Source: Pristionchus mayeri (taxonomy: Eukaryota > Nematoda > Chromadorea > Rhabditida > Neodiplogasteridae). Taken from it: DNA of 64,000 nt. The position numbers were made by a program, and so were the translations under genes. The stretch is taken from positions 7,998,001-8,062,000 of the forward strand of contig BTRK01000001.1 of the NCBI GenBank assembly GCA_036245805.1, read 5' to 3'. Under the pieces are notes generated by a model. The model saw nothing but the letters and a program-made list of their open reading frames with translations, made no database searches and was not told where the DNA came from. Shown here one piece after another: positions 48,601-59,093 of this stretch (within the stretch, counting starts at the first letter, position 1; every line of letters starts with the position of its first letter).

Positions 48601-49309
48601 ATGAATGGAGGCGAGTAGAAGTTGGAATTGGTTGTCTGTGGATTGCGAATGATGGGTGAAATCGAGAAAAACGGAGAAGGGTTTTCGAAACTGTAGAAGG
48701 AGAGGGATTGTACATAGTTCACTTGGCTCATGACTAAACATGTTCAGGGCCACTCATTCTAGGCGGACATCTCACGATTAGAGTTCGTAATTCTCTTCAG
48801 TTCCCATGCTCTCTCGCGGATAGACCGGAGAGAAGAAATGAATAGTCGGGACCCGAATTACGAACTCTAGAATCTTAAAAACCTCATAGATGGAGAATCC
48901 CTCAGTGTTGCCGCACGCTGTGCAGTTTACTCGCCCCGTCCCGGGAGAGAGCATCGCCAGGTCCTGAATGGAAGGAGGGATTACGGTATCTGCAATCAAT
49001 CGAAAGAACAATCTTCGTGCATATGCGAAAATATTGCTCCGTCATGTGTAAGTCACTCGATTGGTGCTTCTATCGATTGGTTGCATGATCGCAACCTCTA
49101 ATGGAGGCGAGGGGAAGGAAGCGAATTTGAATTCTCGTCGCGAATATGCAACGTTTTAATTCGCATCCCCCCTACCCGCTGCGAATTCGCAACTGCGCAT
49201 TCGCATTGCCAACCCTAATCGCTACAGTACTCTAAATCTACCATACTCTCGTAATTCGACTCACTTCCTCGCCGCACTCGGCGCAGCTTGTGCGCACCCA
49301 CTGATTGTC
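42627..49309 (-). CDS. Unrecognised protein with paired CxxC motifs (partial, five exons)
   Basis: Exons on the minus strand, 5' to 3': 49265-49309, 48883-48963, 45167-45278, 44910-45097, 42627-42731, all with AG/GT borders. The first two join in phase to give SCAECGEE then CTACGNTEGFSIYE, a CxxC-x(17-19)-CxxC pair that could bind zinc. The third starts out of phase with the second, so an exon is probably missing between them. Exons 3-5 join in phase: VERMLPLSVDSNIKYIWDTS, EKVELIELQMMLGIEVGEV, FNVRVHMNSYDHPALVYPRY and PHGLKLIRQIKDKLEKENY. Exon 5 ends in phase 2, which does not fit RGL exon 3', so a fusion with the neighbouring gene copy is unlikely. Codons look selected (G/C third positions). 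I do not recognise the family; both ends are missing. Its introns hold large palindromic elements. Confidence 0.6.
43160..44795. mobile_element. 1.6-kb palindromic element with a nested hairpin
   Basis: Ends are GGTGACAATTGCCCAACTCG and its complement. Inner blocks mirror (CATGCTGAACATAC near 43948 against GTATGTTCAGCATG near 44280). The left arm is about 290 bp longer because it carries its own foldback (about 43265-43545, TACCGTAACCAATCGATA against TATCGATTGGTTACGGTA), whose sequence resembles the hAT-like MITE at 22763 (AACCCCTATACATAGATATG is shared with its flank). It lies in the intron between exons 4 and 5 of the unrecognised gene. Confidence 0.8.
45279..46058. other. No gene seen; MITE remnant and a short direct repeat
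   Basis: A CTCTCG-family hairpin remnant lies at about 45468-45570. A block of the type TTCACTAGTTCTAT near 45719 recurs at 45980, followed by similar GCGTNAA.GCTGTCAAT-like sequence, a diverged direct repeat about 260 bp apart. Confidence 0.45.
46059..47451. mobile_element. Palindromic element carrying a gene-sized insert in one arm
   Basis: Terminal inverted repeats are ATGAGCCCGTTTGTGTAAG (46060) and CTTACGCAAACGGGCTCAT (47431). The arms mirror from GGTTCTCGAGGGTGCTCAAC (about 46518) inward, with centre near 46955. In the left arm about 390 bp (roughly 46100-46492), containing the ORF at 46153-46359, has no counterpart in the right arm, where the same flanks are directly joined. Confidence 0.82.
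46153..46359 (+). CDS. Small Gly/Ser-rich protein, 68 residues
   Basis: A complete ORF from ATG (46153) to TAA (46357-46359). It starts MDKSAYMGAPGSG and ends KPRMDQSCYMGPP, so the motif MD-x-S-x-YMG occurs at both ends around a core rich in Gly and Ser (GGSSSGGSSGGSS). Third positions are strongly G/C biased (GAC AAG TCC GCC TAC ATG), unlike the AT-rich surroundings, which supports real coding. There is no signal peptide, membrane segment or dibasic site. Upstream is a TTCGAACAA-type repeat tract. It is intronless and lies within the palindromic element at 46059-47451, on the strand opposite the surrounding unrecognised gene. No function can be assigned; a low-complexity structural or RNA-granule type protein is only a guess. 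Confidence 0.65.
   Translation: MDKSAYMGAPGSGAGGGGSGYAKEEHAWGGSSSGGSSGGSSGFGSGGGSSTPGVTKPRMDQSCYMGPP
47501..48288. mobile_element. 0.79-kb palindromic element
   Basis: Ends CACAGCGTGTCA and TGACACGCTGTG; TTTGGCGCGGCGCTCTGCCG (47520) mirrors to GGCAGAGCGCCGCGCCAAA (48241). The centre is near 47895 in AT-rich sequence. It has no coding capacity and lies only 50 bp from the element at 46059-47451. Confidence 0.82.
48779..48869. mobile_element. Short hairpin MITE next to a splice donor
   Basis: AGAGTTCGTAATTC at the left pairs with GAATTACGAACTCT at the right, and CTCTCGCGGAT / ACCGGAGAG forms an inner stem. It lies 14 bp inside the intron that begins after the exon 48883-48963 (minus strand). 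Confidence 0.7.
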
Positions 49310-50824
49310 CTATAATTATGCTAATTTGGAATATCGAAATCGTGTTATAACTAATGATCTTATTATAATTTATTGATTGGCGTGCTCCCGAAAATCAAAG
49401 TTGAGATAAATTACATTTTAAGAAGAATTAGTGGAACACAAATTCGCTATTCGAAACAGCAGTATCACTGAATTTCCTCAGGACGAGTTTTCATGTGGGC
49501 TATGTAGTTTAAATATATTGGGAATCGATGAAGAATGTAAGATGTCCTATGCCAACAAATTTACAGTCTTTGGGTAAACATTTCGAGTTCGTGCTGCACG
49601 AAATAAGCAAGGTGCTTTCTGAGAGGAAACTTCTAATTTCGTCCATAATGAGCGCCTGTTTTTTTCTGTCTTTCTGATAGATCATCGCAAGAGTACACAG
49701 AAGAGCAAGAAACTAAACTCGGATCTCAATCAATTTTACAACGAGTAAATTAATGATTTGTTTCGGCGACAGTCATCTTGATAAAAACGCCAATGCAAGA
49801 GCAGAGTCGTACAAACTCTTAGAGACTAGTAGATTCCAAAAATCACGAGGGAATTCGGTATGTAGATGCAAACGATGATAAGATCGTTTTCACATTTAAT
49901 TCGTAAATATGAGCAGTGCTTACAACACGAGAGCACCCGAGTGGCGCCAATGGAACACTATTATTTGTATTTGCCATGAAATTCTTGACTTCATCATTCG
50001 ACTTACATATAAAGCAAAAATAACGAAAACAATCAAAGCGATATATGCTAGCATCCAGCAATGAACGTCGCCAAATTATAGATTTTGAAACGGAAATATA
50101 TTGGTGTATTCTATTCAGTGTTGATCAAGCAGGAAGATCAACGGAAGCATCGCGAAGTTGCTGTGCAAGAGCTCTGATTGCAACACTTTTTACAATCATG
50201 ATGTAGTATGCCAAACGGACAGAACGAAAATCGCCGCATTCACACGCCGAATAATAACACTCACGACTACAACCCGAGATCGCCTGGCCCCGTCGGTCAG
50301 ATCCACCACAATACAACAGCACAACCTTGCATGAGGCGCTGCTTTCTATACTCGGGGGACTCCCCTTCCCTTCCACCCCCACTTTGAGTAATGTTAGGCC
50401 GATCTCTTCATACTAAACGCTCTCTCGCTGTTCTGAAAGAGCTTGAGAGTACGGGAATTTGAGAGAGCGAGATGACTGCTCTGCTCTCCACTTTACCCGG
50501 TGATACTTCCCTTCCACCCACAGGTAGTATCACAAAAAAGCCTCCTGCAAGGACTAGCACTCTCTCACTTAGACATTCTCTCTAATCGGTTAAAGGCAAC
50601 GAAACAGAGCATGAAAAAAGAGACGGACCACATCTCATTCTCGCGGTTTATAGATACTCCTCTCGGGCCAAAGTGCTTCCTGTATTGGAGACCCCCAGAA
50701 GAGTCCTCTAGTCGGTCAGAGAAAGCGAGAGAGCAGGCGGGATTGAGAGAGCGCAGACAGCAGGCTGCTCTGTGAACGGCGGCGCGCGCATAATTCTTTC
50801 CGCCGCCAGCAGAAAGGAGGCCTC
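49310..50824. other. No gene supported; upstream of the unrecognised gene
   Basis: Earlier exons of the minus-strand gene may lie here, but none could be fixed. CTCTCG-type hairpin fragments occur near 50408-50475 and 50545-50770. Confidence 0.35.
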
Positions 50825-53480
50825 GGTCGGTGAACAATACCCCAGATTCGTCCTACGATTCATGTGTTAGTCAAAAATAAAATATCAATATTGCCCGAAT
50901 GAAGAAAAATAAACATCTATTTTACATTCACCCTCCAATAGAATTCAGGTTTCAGCAAGTGAGCAATACGCACCATTCTTCCTACGTATGAATGCAAAGC
51001 AAAAAAATATCAATTGACGGGATCTTACTTTTCGCCCACTGATATAATTTAGGTTTCAGAAAATGAACAACAATCCTCACCCCTCCTACGATCCAGTATC
51101 ACGTATGTATTGATAGGAAATAATCCGCTCCGCTTATTATTGCAATCGGCTTACATGTCTATATTTATCACAGGTATCACGAGCCAGTGCAGGTCTGCGG
51201 GAACAATTCCCGACTTTTATTTTTTGTTTGGCTTCATATTGTGGTGGTAGCATACACTAGAGACAACTTCCCGAAAAATCTAGGTCACAGGTCCCAGATC
51301 CGGCTTTTAGGAATTTTCCGGATTTATAGCCGGCTCTACCGTAATTTAGCTCCAAGTTGTGCTACAACCGTGGCTTTGGGCACAAAATACGCGGAAAAAT
51401 GAGACGAACAACTTTTCCGTTAAGTGTGAAGCTATGGGACTGCAAGTTCAAATAATATTAACGAAAAACTGAAATTCAAAGTATAAATAAAATCATAGCG
51501 TCTCGGTAAAGAGCAAACCCAGTGAATTTTATTGCAGATTATGGAAGCTTGACTTCATTGGCATATAGGAAAAATAGTAATCGGCAATTTTAGGGGGGAC
51601 CTTTTTCGCAATTTTGCTCCGAAGGTTGAAAACATGAGATGTCAATTTTTGAAAAATTCGCATCTCACCGATTTATCATTTCAATCGATCAGATCAGTCA
51701 TTTTCTAGCATTTCTCGATCAAAGAAGCTGGATGACGTTGAAAGAGCACGACATTTTCTCACTTCAAAAAAATCGATTTTCAACCCTCCAAATTTGCAAA
51801 ATTCGTGACCATCCTGCTCAGGATTTACACAGCTTTGGAATTGATCTCGACGTGTAATTAATAGTAGTTACTGACATGAATACATACTACCATTATTAGC
51901 CATCCAGTCGTTTCCATGCCCTTCATACATATGCTCGAACTAGCAAAATCGAGGCTGTCGAAATGCTTCATAATAATATTTTGACTAAATTTTAAAGAAT
52001 CCCCCCTATTTTCGATCACTAAAAATCATTTTGATGTCCGAAGAGACAGAAAAGACTGAAAAAAACAGCAAATTGTTCTTTTAAAAAAATATGAAAATTT
52101 TGAACATCGAAATTTTGAAGTTGAGAACAATCTTGAAAATGAGGACAAATCCAACTTTTTTCATATATTCTGCTCCGGAAATGATTTTTAGTGATCGAAA
52201 ATAGAGGGGATTCTTTGAAATTTAGTCAAAATATCATTATGAACCATTTCGACAACCTCGATTTTGCTAGTTCGAGAATATGTATGAAGGTCATGGAATC
52301 GACTGGAGGGCTAATAATGGTAGTATGTATTCATGTCAGTAACTACTATTAATTACACGTCGAGTTCAAAACGTCGAGTTCCAAAGCTGTGTAAATCCTG
52401 AGCAGGATGGTCACGAATTTTGCAAATTTGAAGGGTTGAAAATCGATTTCTTTGAAGTGAGAAAATGTCGTGCTCTTTCAACGTCATCTAGCTTCTTTGA
52501 TCGAGAAATGCTAGAAAATGACTGATCTTATCGATTGAAATGATAAATCGGTGAGATGAGAATTTTTCAAAAATTGACATCTCATTTTTTCAACCTGAAG
52601 ATAATGGAACCTATGAAATCAAGGTTCCATTATCTTCAATAAAATTCACTGGGTTTGCTCCTTATCGAGACTTTATGATTTTATTTAAACTTTGAATTTC
52701 AGTTTTTCGTTGATAATATTTGACCTTGCAGTCCCACAGCTTCACTCTTAACGGAAAAGTTGTTCGTCTCATTTTTCCGCGTATTTTGAGCCCAAAGCCA
52801 CGGTTGTAGCACAACTTGGAGCTAAGTTACGGTAGAGCCGGCAATAAAACCGGAAAATTCCTAAAAGCCGGATCTGGGACCTGTGACCTAGACTTTCGGG
52901 AAGTTGTCTCTAGTGTATGCTACCACCACAATATGAAGCCAAACAAAAAATAAAAGTCGGGAATTGTTCCCGGGGTGTAGTTTTTTCCTCCACTGACTCA
53001 TGATACATGTGTTATAAAAAGCAAACCAAGGATTCTGCGAATTGCCTGTTTTGCTGAATCAATTAATATAGCGCTAAGGAATATACTAAGGGAAAACATG
53101 AAATTTATGACAAATCAATTTAAAGATACATCTAATATTTTGTTCCGGCTCTGGGACGATAGTAAACTAAACACTGTATTAGCGATGCTTTGCATTTGAA
53201 TTTTTCGATAAGAGATGTAAAAATTTCAATCTTGCATAAATGGGGTAAAATATAGTTCTCTTCCACTTTTCACCCAAGAATTGAATTCAGACTTCAGTTA
53301 GTGAACAATACGCCCAACTCGTCCTACTATCTAATGTCATTGAAATGAATGATATAAAAACGAATAAGATGGGCAAAATATATCAATCGTCGGAAGCTCA
53401 GCCCTCCTGTCGCCCTCCATTTGAGTGTAGGTTTCAGCAAGTGAGTAATACTAACTCGCTCACTGCGATTCAATCACGAT
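50825..53480 (+). repeat. Diverged repeat array split by a palindromic element
   Basis: Five units share a GTGARCAATAC...CTYCTACG-like core at about 50830, 50961, 51063, 53299 and 53438; several are preceded by AGGTTTCAG. Units 1-3 lie left and units 4-5 right of the palindrome 51198-52972, so the element was inserted into an existing array. Confidence 0.55.
51198..52972. mobile_element. 1.8-kb palindromic element
   Basis: Ends CGGGAACAATTCCCGAC and GTCGGGAATTGTTCCCG are mutual complements and each is itself palindromic. Arms mirror almost throughout (GTAGCATACACTAGAGACAA near 51249 against TTGTCTCTAGTGTATGCTAC near 52903). A small extra hairpin, GGAACCTATGAAATCAAGG plus TTCC, lies in the right arm at 52608. 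No transposase is seen. Confidence 0.85.
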
Positions 53481-53540
53481 CGGGATTCTTACTGATACAA
53501 ATGTAAATGTAACAATGAAAATACGAATGAAAATGCCCTT

Positions 53541-54429
53541 TGCTCGCCGTTTTCAGTATGAACTTATATCTACAGTAGCAAATAATTGATCAAAACATTC
53601 CATTTGTGGCGTCTTAATCTATGCATAGATAGAGTCCCTGGATAGGTGAAGAAAACCGGCATGCTCAGTACGAGTAGATTGCATCGAATGGCGAGTCTAA
53701 ATGAGAAAAAAAAACACTTCAAATTATCAATAATTATCTCTCGAAGCCTGTAATCAACAGAAATCGATATTCATACACCGTCGCATACCGAGCGCAACTT
53801 GCGAACTTGAAGTAAGCATGCTAATCACTCTCTCTCCCTGCCGAATTCGATAATTGTTAAACTACAAATTCCAAATTTCACGGTAAATTCAACACATAAT
53901 CAGTGGAAGAAAATTCAATGTTTTGATTGATTTGAGGCTAAAAAAACACACATCTTCTAGACCTAGCCGCTCTCATCCCTTATTCTCCAATAATCAGGAA
54001 TGGAACACATGCGTCATGTTAACTAGGGTTAGCCATTCAATGCGAGGTAGCCAGATCACTAAGCTTATCCCTTTTCGAAGTGAAAGAAAAATGCAAGGGA
54101 GAGGCGCAGCGGAATCGCTACCTCGAACGATAGGCCATCTCTAGCGTTCTCCAGTACACTTTCCCGGCTGAATATACAATAATAATCATCATTATTATAA
54201 TGTATAAGACAACGAGTCCTTCTTTCATCTTTTCTGAATTTCTGTAGTGAATATAAACACCACATTCGCCACTGTTCTTCAGGTATATATTAGTAAAAGA
54301 AAAAAAGCTTGTGACATTCCTGTTTCATCTCAAAAATATCAGAAAGCTATGTTCGTTAGCAGTGATTGCACATAGGAATACTCAAAAAACAAAAATTCTA
54401 AATCAAAGGCACATTTTTAAACAATCAAT
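53541..54429. other. No gene seen
   Basis: Near 54030-54145 a degraded relative of the TGACGTCA MITE ends (CATTCAATGCGAGGTAGC and GCGGAATCGCTACCTCG) is present without its central hairpin. Confidence 0.4.
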
Positions 54430-54560
54430 TTATTCGTCCTCCGTTACTTTTTCTGTCGCTCCACTGGAAGTGATGAAGTCGTCGCAGGTCTTACCAAGCA
54501 CTCGGTCGGCCATGCTCGGCTCTTGTACAAACGTCTCATTTTGTTGATCAGAGACAAAAT
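54430..54560 (-). CDS. Possible exon of unknown gene
   Basis: On the minus strand an open stretch reads PSMADRVLGKTCDDFITSS and ends ATEKVTEDE before TAA (54430-54432), with protein-like codon use. Alternatively ATGGCCGACCGAGTGCTTG followed by GTAAGA would be a first exon with a good donor. Either way it could belong to the unrecognised minus-strand gene (as a far 5' exon) or to another gene. Weakly supported. Confidence 0.28.
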
Positions 54561-55068
54561 ATTGATATCGTATCAAATATTTAGCCCAGAAAAAATAAGA
54601 ACGAAATCGCCTTCGTGTTTCATCTATCCTAGAACATCGATATCACTTCACAGAATTCGATATGTGTAGGGACCACAAGGTGGTTACCCGAAATCGTCAC
54701 ACAGGTCTAATTATGTTGTTAATGTGTTCGTATGGGGCTAGATAGGACCATGCATTTTGAATTAGGTTCATATCTAATGTTTGAGCCAAGTTATGACCCA
54801 AAATGTGGGTGAATTGATCATAACATGAACGGCCCAAAAAGCGAGACGAGAGAAAGAGGGGCGGAGCCTATTTCTCCTTTGCCATTTCAATTCTCGAAAC
54901 GATCGGGTAGGGCTTCGCCGAACCCTACAGGGGAATCAAGCGAGCTTTCACGTAGGCGGGGCGCTCTCTAGTCACGCCGGGTGAGAGACGGGTGGAGGGA
55001 GGGGAGGGAGAGGGAGAAGAGGAAGCGGTGAGAGTCGCGAGCCATGCGCGCTTCGAATTCGACGAAGC
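54561..55068. other. No gene seen
   Basis: A purine-rich GGGAGGGGAGGGAGAGGGAG tract is at about 54999-55020. No ORF with recognisable features. Confidence 0.4.
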
Positions 55069-55345
55069 ACAACCTTCATTCCCAACCAAATCACTCGTTC
55101 AAAATTGAATTTGGAAGCTCTTTTCATCCTCTTTCGAAAGAGTCTCCATGACCCTGGAAATTCCTTTTCTGAGTAGGTCAGCATACGAGTTTTATAATTT
55201 TCTAAGTCAATTCGCTCTATAAAACTTGTATGCTGACCTACTTAGAGATGAATTTTCCAGGGTCACGGAGGCTCATTCGAAAGAGGATGAAAAGAGTTTC
55301 CCAATTCTTTTTTGATCGAGTGATTTGGTTGCGAATGAAGACTGT
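55069..55345. mobile_element. Inverted-repeat element
   Basis: AGGTCAGCATACGAGTTTTATA (left, about 55173) mirrors TATAAAACTTGTATGCTGACCT (right, about 55216), and AATCACTCG / CGAGTGATT lie at the outer parts; the centre is near 55205. Shadows of coding seen here are the same sequence read on both arms. Confidence 0.75.
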
Positions 55346-55492
55346 GCTCCTCTTGTCCCGCTTTTGCGGGGTAAAGTGTCCGAGCAGAGTGGGCGGAGCT
55401 TGCAGAGTCTAGATATGTGCAACTGACAGTACGGAAAAGTGCAAAAAAATATTTCAACAAAAATGTAAACGTACATCGTGCATCGATCCAAA

Positions 55493-55574
55493 ATAAAATA
55501 TCGGACGTTCCGAGTTCCGATCCGTTCATAAAGATAAAATATCGGACGTTCCGAGTTCCGATCCGTTCAGTCAA
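55493..55574 (+). repeat. 41-bp tandem duplication
   Basis: ATAAAATATCGGACGTTCCG begins at 55493 and again at 55534 and both copies run to GATCCGTTCA without mismatch, so it is recent. Confidence 0.9.
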
Positions 55575-58154
55575 CCCTAATGTTTTTCCCCTTTCACTCT
55601 AGTTCATTAAGAGATTATAAAATTACTCATGAATGGTTTCTACATAAATTGACAAGAGATTATATTTTTATCTATACGCTAATGGTTGATTTCATGTTGA
55701 AGAAAATCGCGATGGAATTGTTTTCGAATTTTGGAACTCGGCATCCGATCAATATTAAACTTGGTACAATAGTGCTCCATCACTAATCTATGTGAGGGAA
55801 ATCATATTCAGGCACTATCTTTTGAAATAAAAGAACATAAGGTGAATGAGTTACGGAGGGAGTCTCAGGTTGCTGGAATAATTGCCTGCTCTTTCGGTGC
55901 TACATCTTTACTAGATTATCCAGAAAAGGAACAGTAGCAGCGATTTGACGTACGATCTTATCTCAAAATAATATTGCAACTTTGTTTCCTTCATGAGTGC
56001 TTCTCAATTACGAGAGACGACAACCAAAAAGGCCAGAGTGTCTTTATCCATTCCCGTGTGCTCTCTCGACGAGAGAACTCGCGAAACAGAACGAAACGAA
56101 CCATTCATTTTCAGAAGTTATGAAGGGATGATTTATTGCGTTTATTTATGCCTTGTTCTACGTTTCCATAACGCCTTTAATCTGTGGTGCGCCATCACTT
56201 GTTGAATTCCCGAGAAGCAGAAATGCTACAATATTGAACACAGACATGTTGGAACAATTAAAGGAGGAGTAAAGCACATGCGCGCCCGGTTGAAATATGT
56301 TTCAATTAGAGGAGAACTCTCTTCAAGTCGCCTGCTCTCTCGCTCGTTGCCTGAGCTTTCCATGATTTGGCTCTTCGCCAACTACCGATAGCTCTGTTAG
56401 GAATGGAGATATCACTGTAAAAATTTCGGAGCTTCTTATCGTTAGGCCGTGTATATGCAAGCTTCAAAAATTTAATTTTGCCTTTGCTTCTCCTTTAAAT
56501 CCGCAACTAAATTCCAAAGGATGTTCTCCTCGTGTAACATTTATCTGTTCTTAATTTACTTTCATTTACATAAAGTGTGGTATAAGAGGGCTAGCGTGAG
56601 GATAACAGGCGAATCTTCTTCTTTTCTGTGAGCTCTCTCGAAAAATTTCAGACAATATTTCAATATTTCTTCACCAGAATTTGTTCGTTGGCAGTAGTGA
56701 ACTGAAAGAGCTTCTTCTCATTTTCCGTGTGGTTTCTCGGCAACAAATCCCACCGATCTGGCGTTGCAACCTCACCATGAGTTCTCAAAAAAAATCATGT
56801 ATTAATTGAAAGTTCGATATTTAAATGTTTAAAACTAAAAATATATGAATCATCACCATTCTTCTGTGCCCTCGTTGTGACAATTGAGGATATCACGCGT
56901 GAATAGAGTTAATGGAGAGGGTTGATTGAGAGGAATCAAGAGGAGGAATTTATGCGTGAGGTTGAATGTTTACCTCAGTAGGTATTTTCTGTTCGATTTA
57001 TGTTTACCAATCGAACACTTTATCGGGGTAACGGAGAAGGCTTCGCGTTTTGTTATATTTGTTTTTGTATTATATGGGAGATTTATTGCAGAGAGACGAC
57101 CGTATATCGAATGCCGTAAAATGAAATCGATGTTAAATATTAGGTGAAACTCAAATAAGATTTCGTTCATTTTTTCCTCAACCAATATTACGAAATCGCA
57201 GTTATTAGTCTGACAAATGAGCGATCGTATGATGAAAGGATAATCCTCGGCTATACCTGATGCAACCTCTGCATAAGAGCTGAGCAATTGGAGATTAAGA
57301 GCGACTGCACGGTAAGTTCTAGGACAACCTCTCACTTCTAGTAGAGCGACAAGCATGATAAAAATCTTGATGTCACGATTATTTCATATTTATAGACACA
57401 ATAACGTTTACATGAGATGTCACGGAAATGCATCACTAGGCCTTTGCTTATGTTGCAAGTCGTTATATCTCTTTATCTCTCTTTGTAGCCAATGCAGCTC
57501 TCTTCGACGTCTGAAACTAGTGAATATACTCAGAGGAGTGAGCAGGTGAGAGAGTATATCGATTACGTTCCACGGTATGTACTCATTGATGTCATCACCG
57601 CAGCAATTTGTATGTCTGAATGCGCAGAATCTGCAGAAGTCAGTAGTGAGTTGGGGAAGGAATGGGATAAGACGGACGAATGACTGCTGCGCCTTGTTCA
57701 GACTGAGGTGGGCAGGATGGAAGACTTCTATTGTGCTCTTGTGCTTCTCTGATTAATGAGAGAAAACTCTAATTAGCACTTTTGCAATGATTCTGTATTT
57801 GTATGACATCAAACGACGTACCCATCGAACTTGGTAGATGAAGCGAATTTTGAGCATCTGCTGAAACCAAATGCGGGTGTGATAATTTTCTTGCTAATCT
57901 AGCTCACAGCATTCCATAACGATAGAAAGCGGGGAGATCTTTTCGAAATTAAATTACAAAGTCGAAACTTGACGTGCATCTGAAACATATCACAATTTTA
58001 CAAACGATGCAGGGAACCCGAGCTTAATAACTTGTGTTTCAGACTGACTATGACACGCATTTTTTTTCAATTGTGACCGAATTTGAGAATTGCGATAGGT
58101 TTCAGAACCGTTTCAAATATCGAAGCGTATTTTTCCTGCTTTTCCTGTCTCCAG
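55575..58154. other. No gene supported; foldback remnant
   Basis: The part at about 55845-56060 is a diverged relative of one half of the 21045-22140 element (GCTACA.CTTTA.TAGATTA and CAATTACGAGA.GACA blocks). The open frames in 56900-57700 lack motifs. The end (to 58154) ends in a good acceptor TTTTCCTGTCTCCAG. Confidence 0.4.
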
Positions 58155-59093
58155 GGAGGAGAATTGCGACATCATATTCTCAGTGAGGACATCCCTCCCA
58201 GACTGCACAGAGCATATCGAGAGATACTGGGAGAAAAAGAAGAGGAGAAGGCAATTTTCGGTGCATTCGTGGTGCACGAAGCCGAGGGAACGCGAATCAA
58301 GGAGGGAAGAAGAGGCGATTGAGAGTGGAAAGTGTGCGAGGACCACGTAAAGATGGGAGAGGAAGTGAAGAGATTGGTAGTGGAGGAAGGAGCAAAGATG
58401 GTGGTGGTTCGGCCGAGACGGAATGCTCGGTTTGACACGGTATCAGAACTCGTGAAGATGTGCAACAATGTGATGAAGAATAAGATCGCGAAGATAGTGA
58501 TCATGCCCCCACCACTAAGAGAAGGGATCAAAATGGAGGAGGGCTCCCCTCTGCTGGAGCGCTGACCAGAACTTCACGAATTGTGCGAGGGTCACGTGCA
58601 ACTCATGGTGGATTCGGGTAGATTCCGCAGTGAGGGAGTGGGAATGGAGTCAATTGGATTGGTGGGAGGAGCTGGTCAGGAGGAGTACGAGAAACTGTCT
58701 GCGTGTATCTATCGAGGAGAAAGATACAAGCCGAAGCAAAAGGTTAAGACCTGTCTCAATTGCAACCAAGAAGGACATTACGTCAGCAATTGTCCAGAGA
58801 AGAGAAAGGAGAAGGAGGAACAAAGAGAGAAGGGAATGAATGAGTCAGGAAGGGAGGACCACAGGGGAAATACCGAAAGAGGAAGAAGAGAGAACGGTCA
58901 TCATGGATATGGCGGGAGAAACAATGGAAGGGATGAAGGAGGAAGAGGTGAATGGAACGGTGGCCACAGGGGATGGAACAATAACGGAAGAAAGAGGAGC
59001 GTGCCTGTCGGGGACGCCAGACATGTCGGAGAGGGGGGGGGGGTGTCAAGAGAGACAGGAGAGATGCACACGACAAATGAGAATGAAGAATGA
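58155..59093 (+). pseudogene. CCHC zinc-knuckle protein gene interrupted by two TGA codons
   Basis: After the acceptor TTTTCCTGTCTCCAG one frame runs for 313 codons and is broken only by TGA at 58320-58322 and 58563-58565; the true stop is TGA at 59091-59093. The first parts (ILSEDIPPRLHRAYREILG; KIAKIVIMPPPLREG) show no domain I can name firmly. The intact last part (58581-59093, 170 codons) has a CCHC knuckle, CLNCNQEGHYVSNC (C-x2-C-x4-H-x4-C), then a charged stretch and a Gly/Arg/Asn-rich tail (GYGGRNNGRDEGGRGEW), which point to RNA or single-stranded nucleic-acid binding. It could be a retroelement gag-like remnant or a domesticated gene; no reverse transcriptase or integrase is adjacent. 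Upstream exons were not found. Confidence 0.65.

Noticed and set aside
58581..59093. Retroviral or LTR-element gag gene
   Set aside because: Only one zinc knuckle is present and no protease, reverse transcriptase, integrase or long terminal repeats were found nearby.
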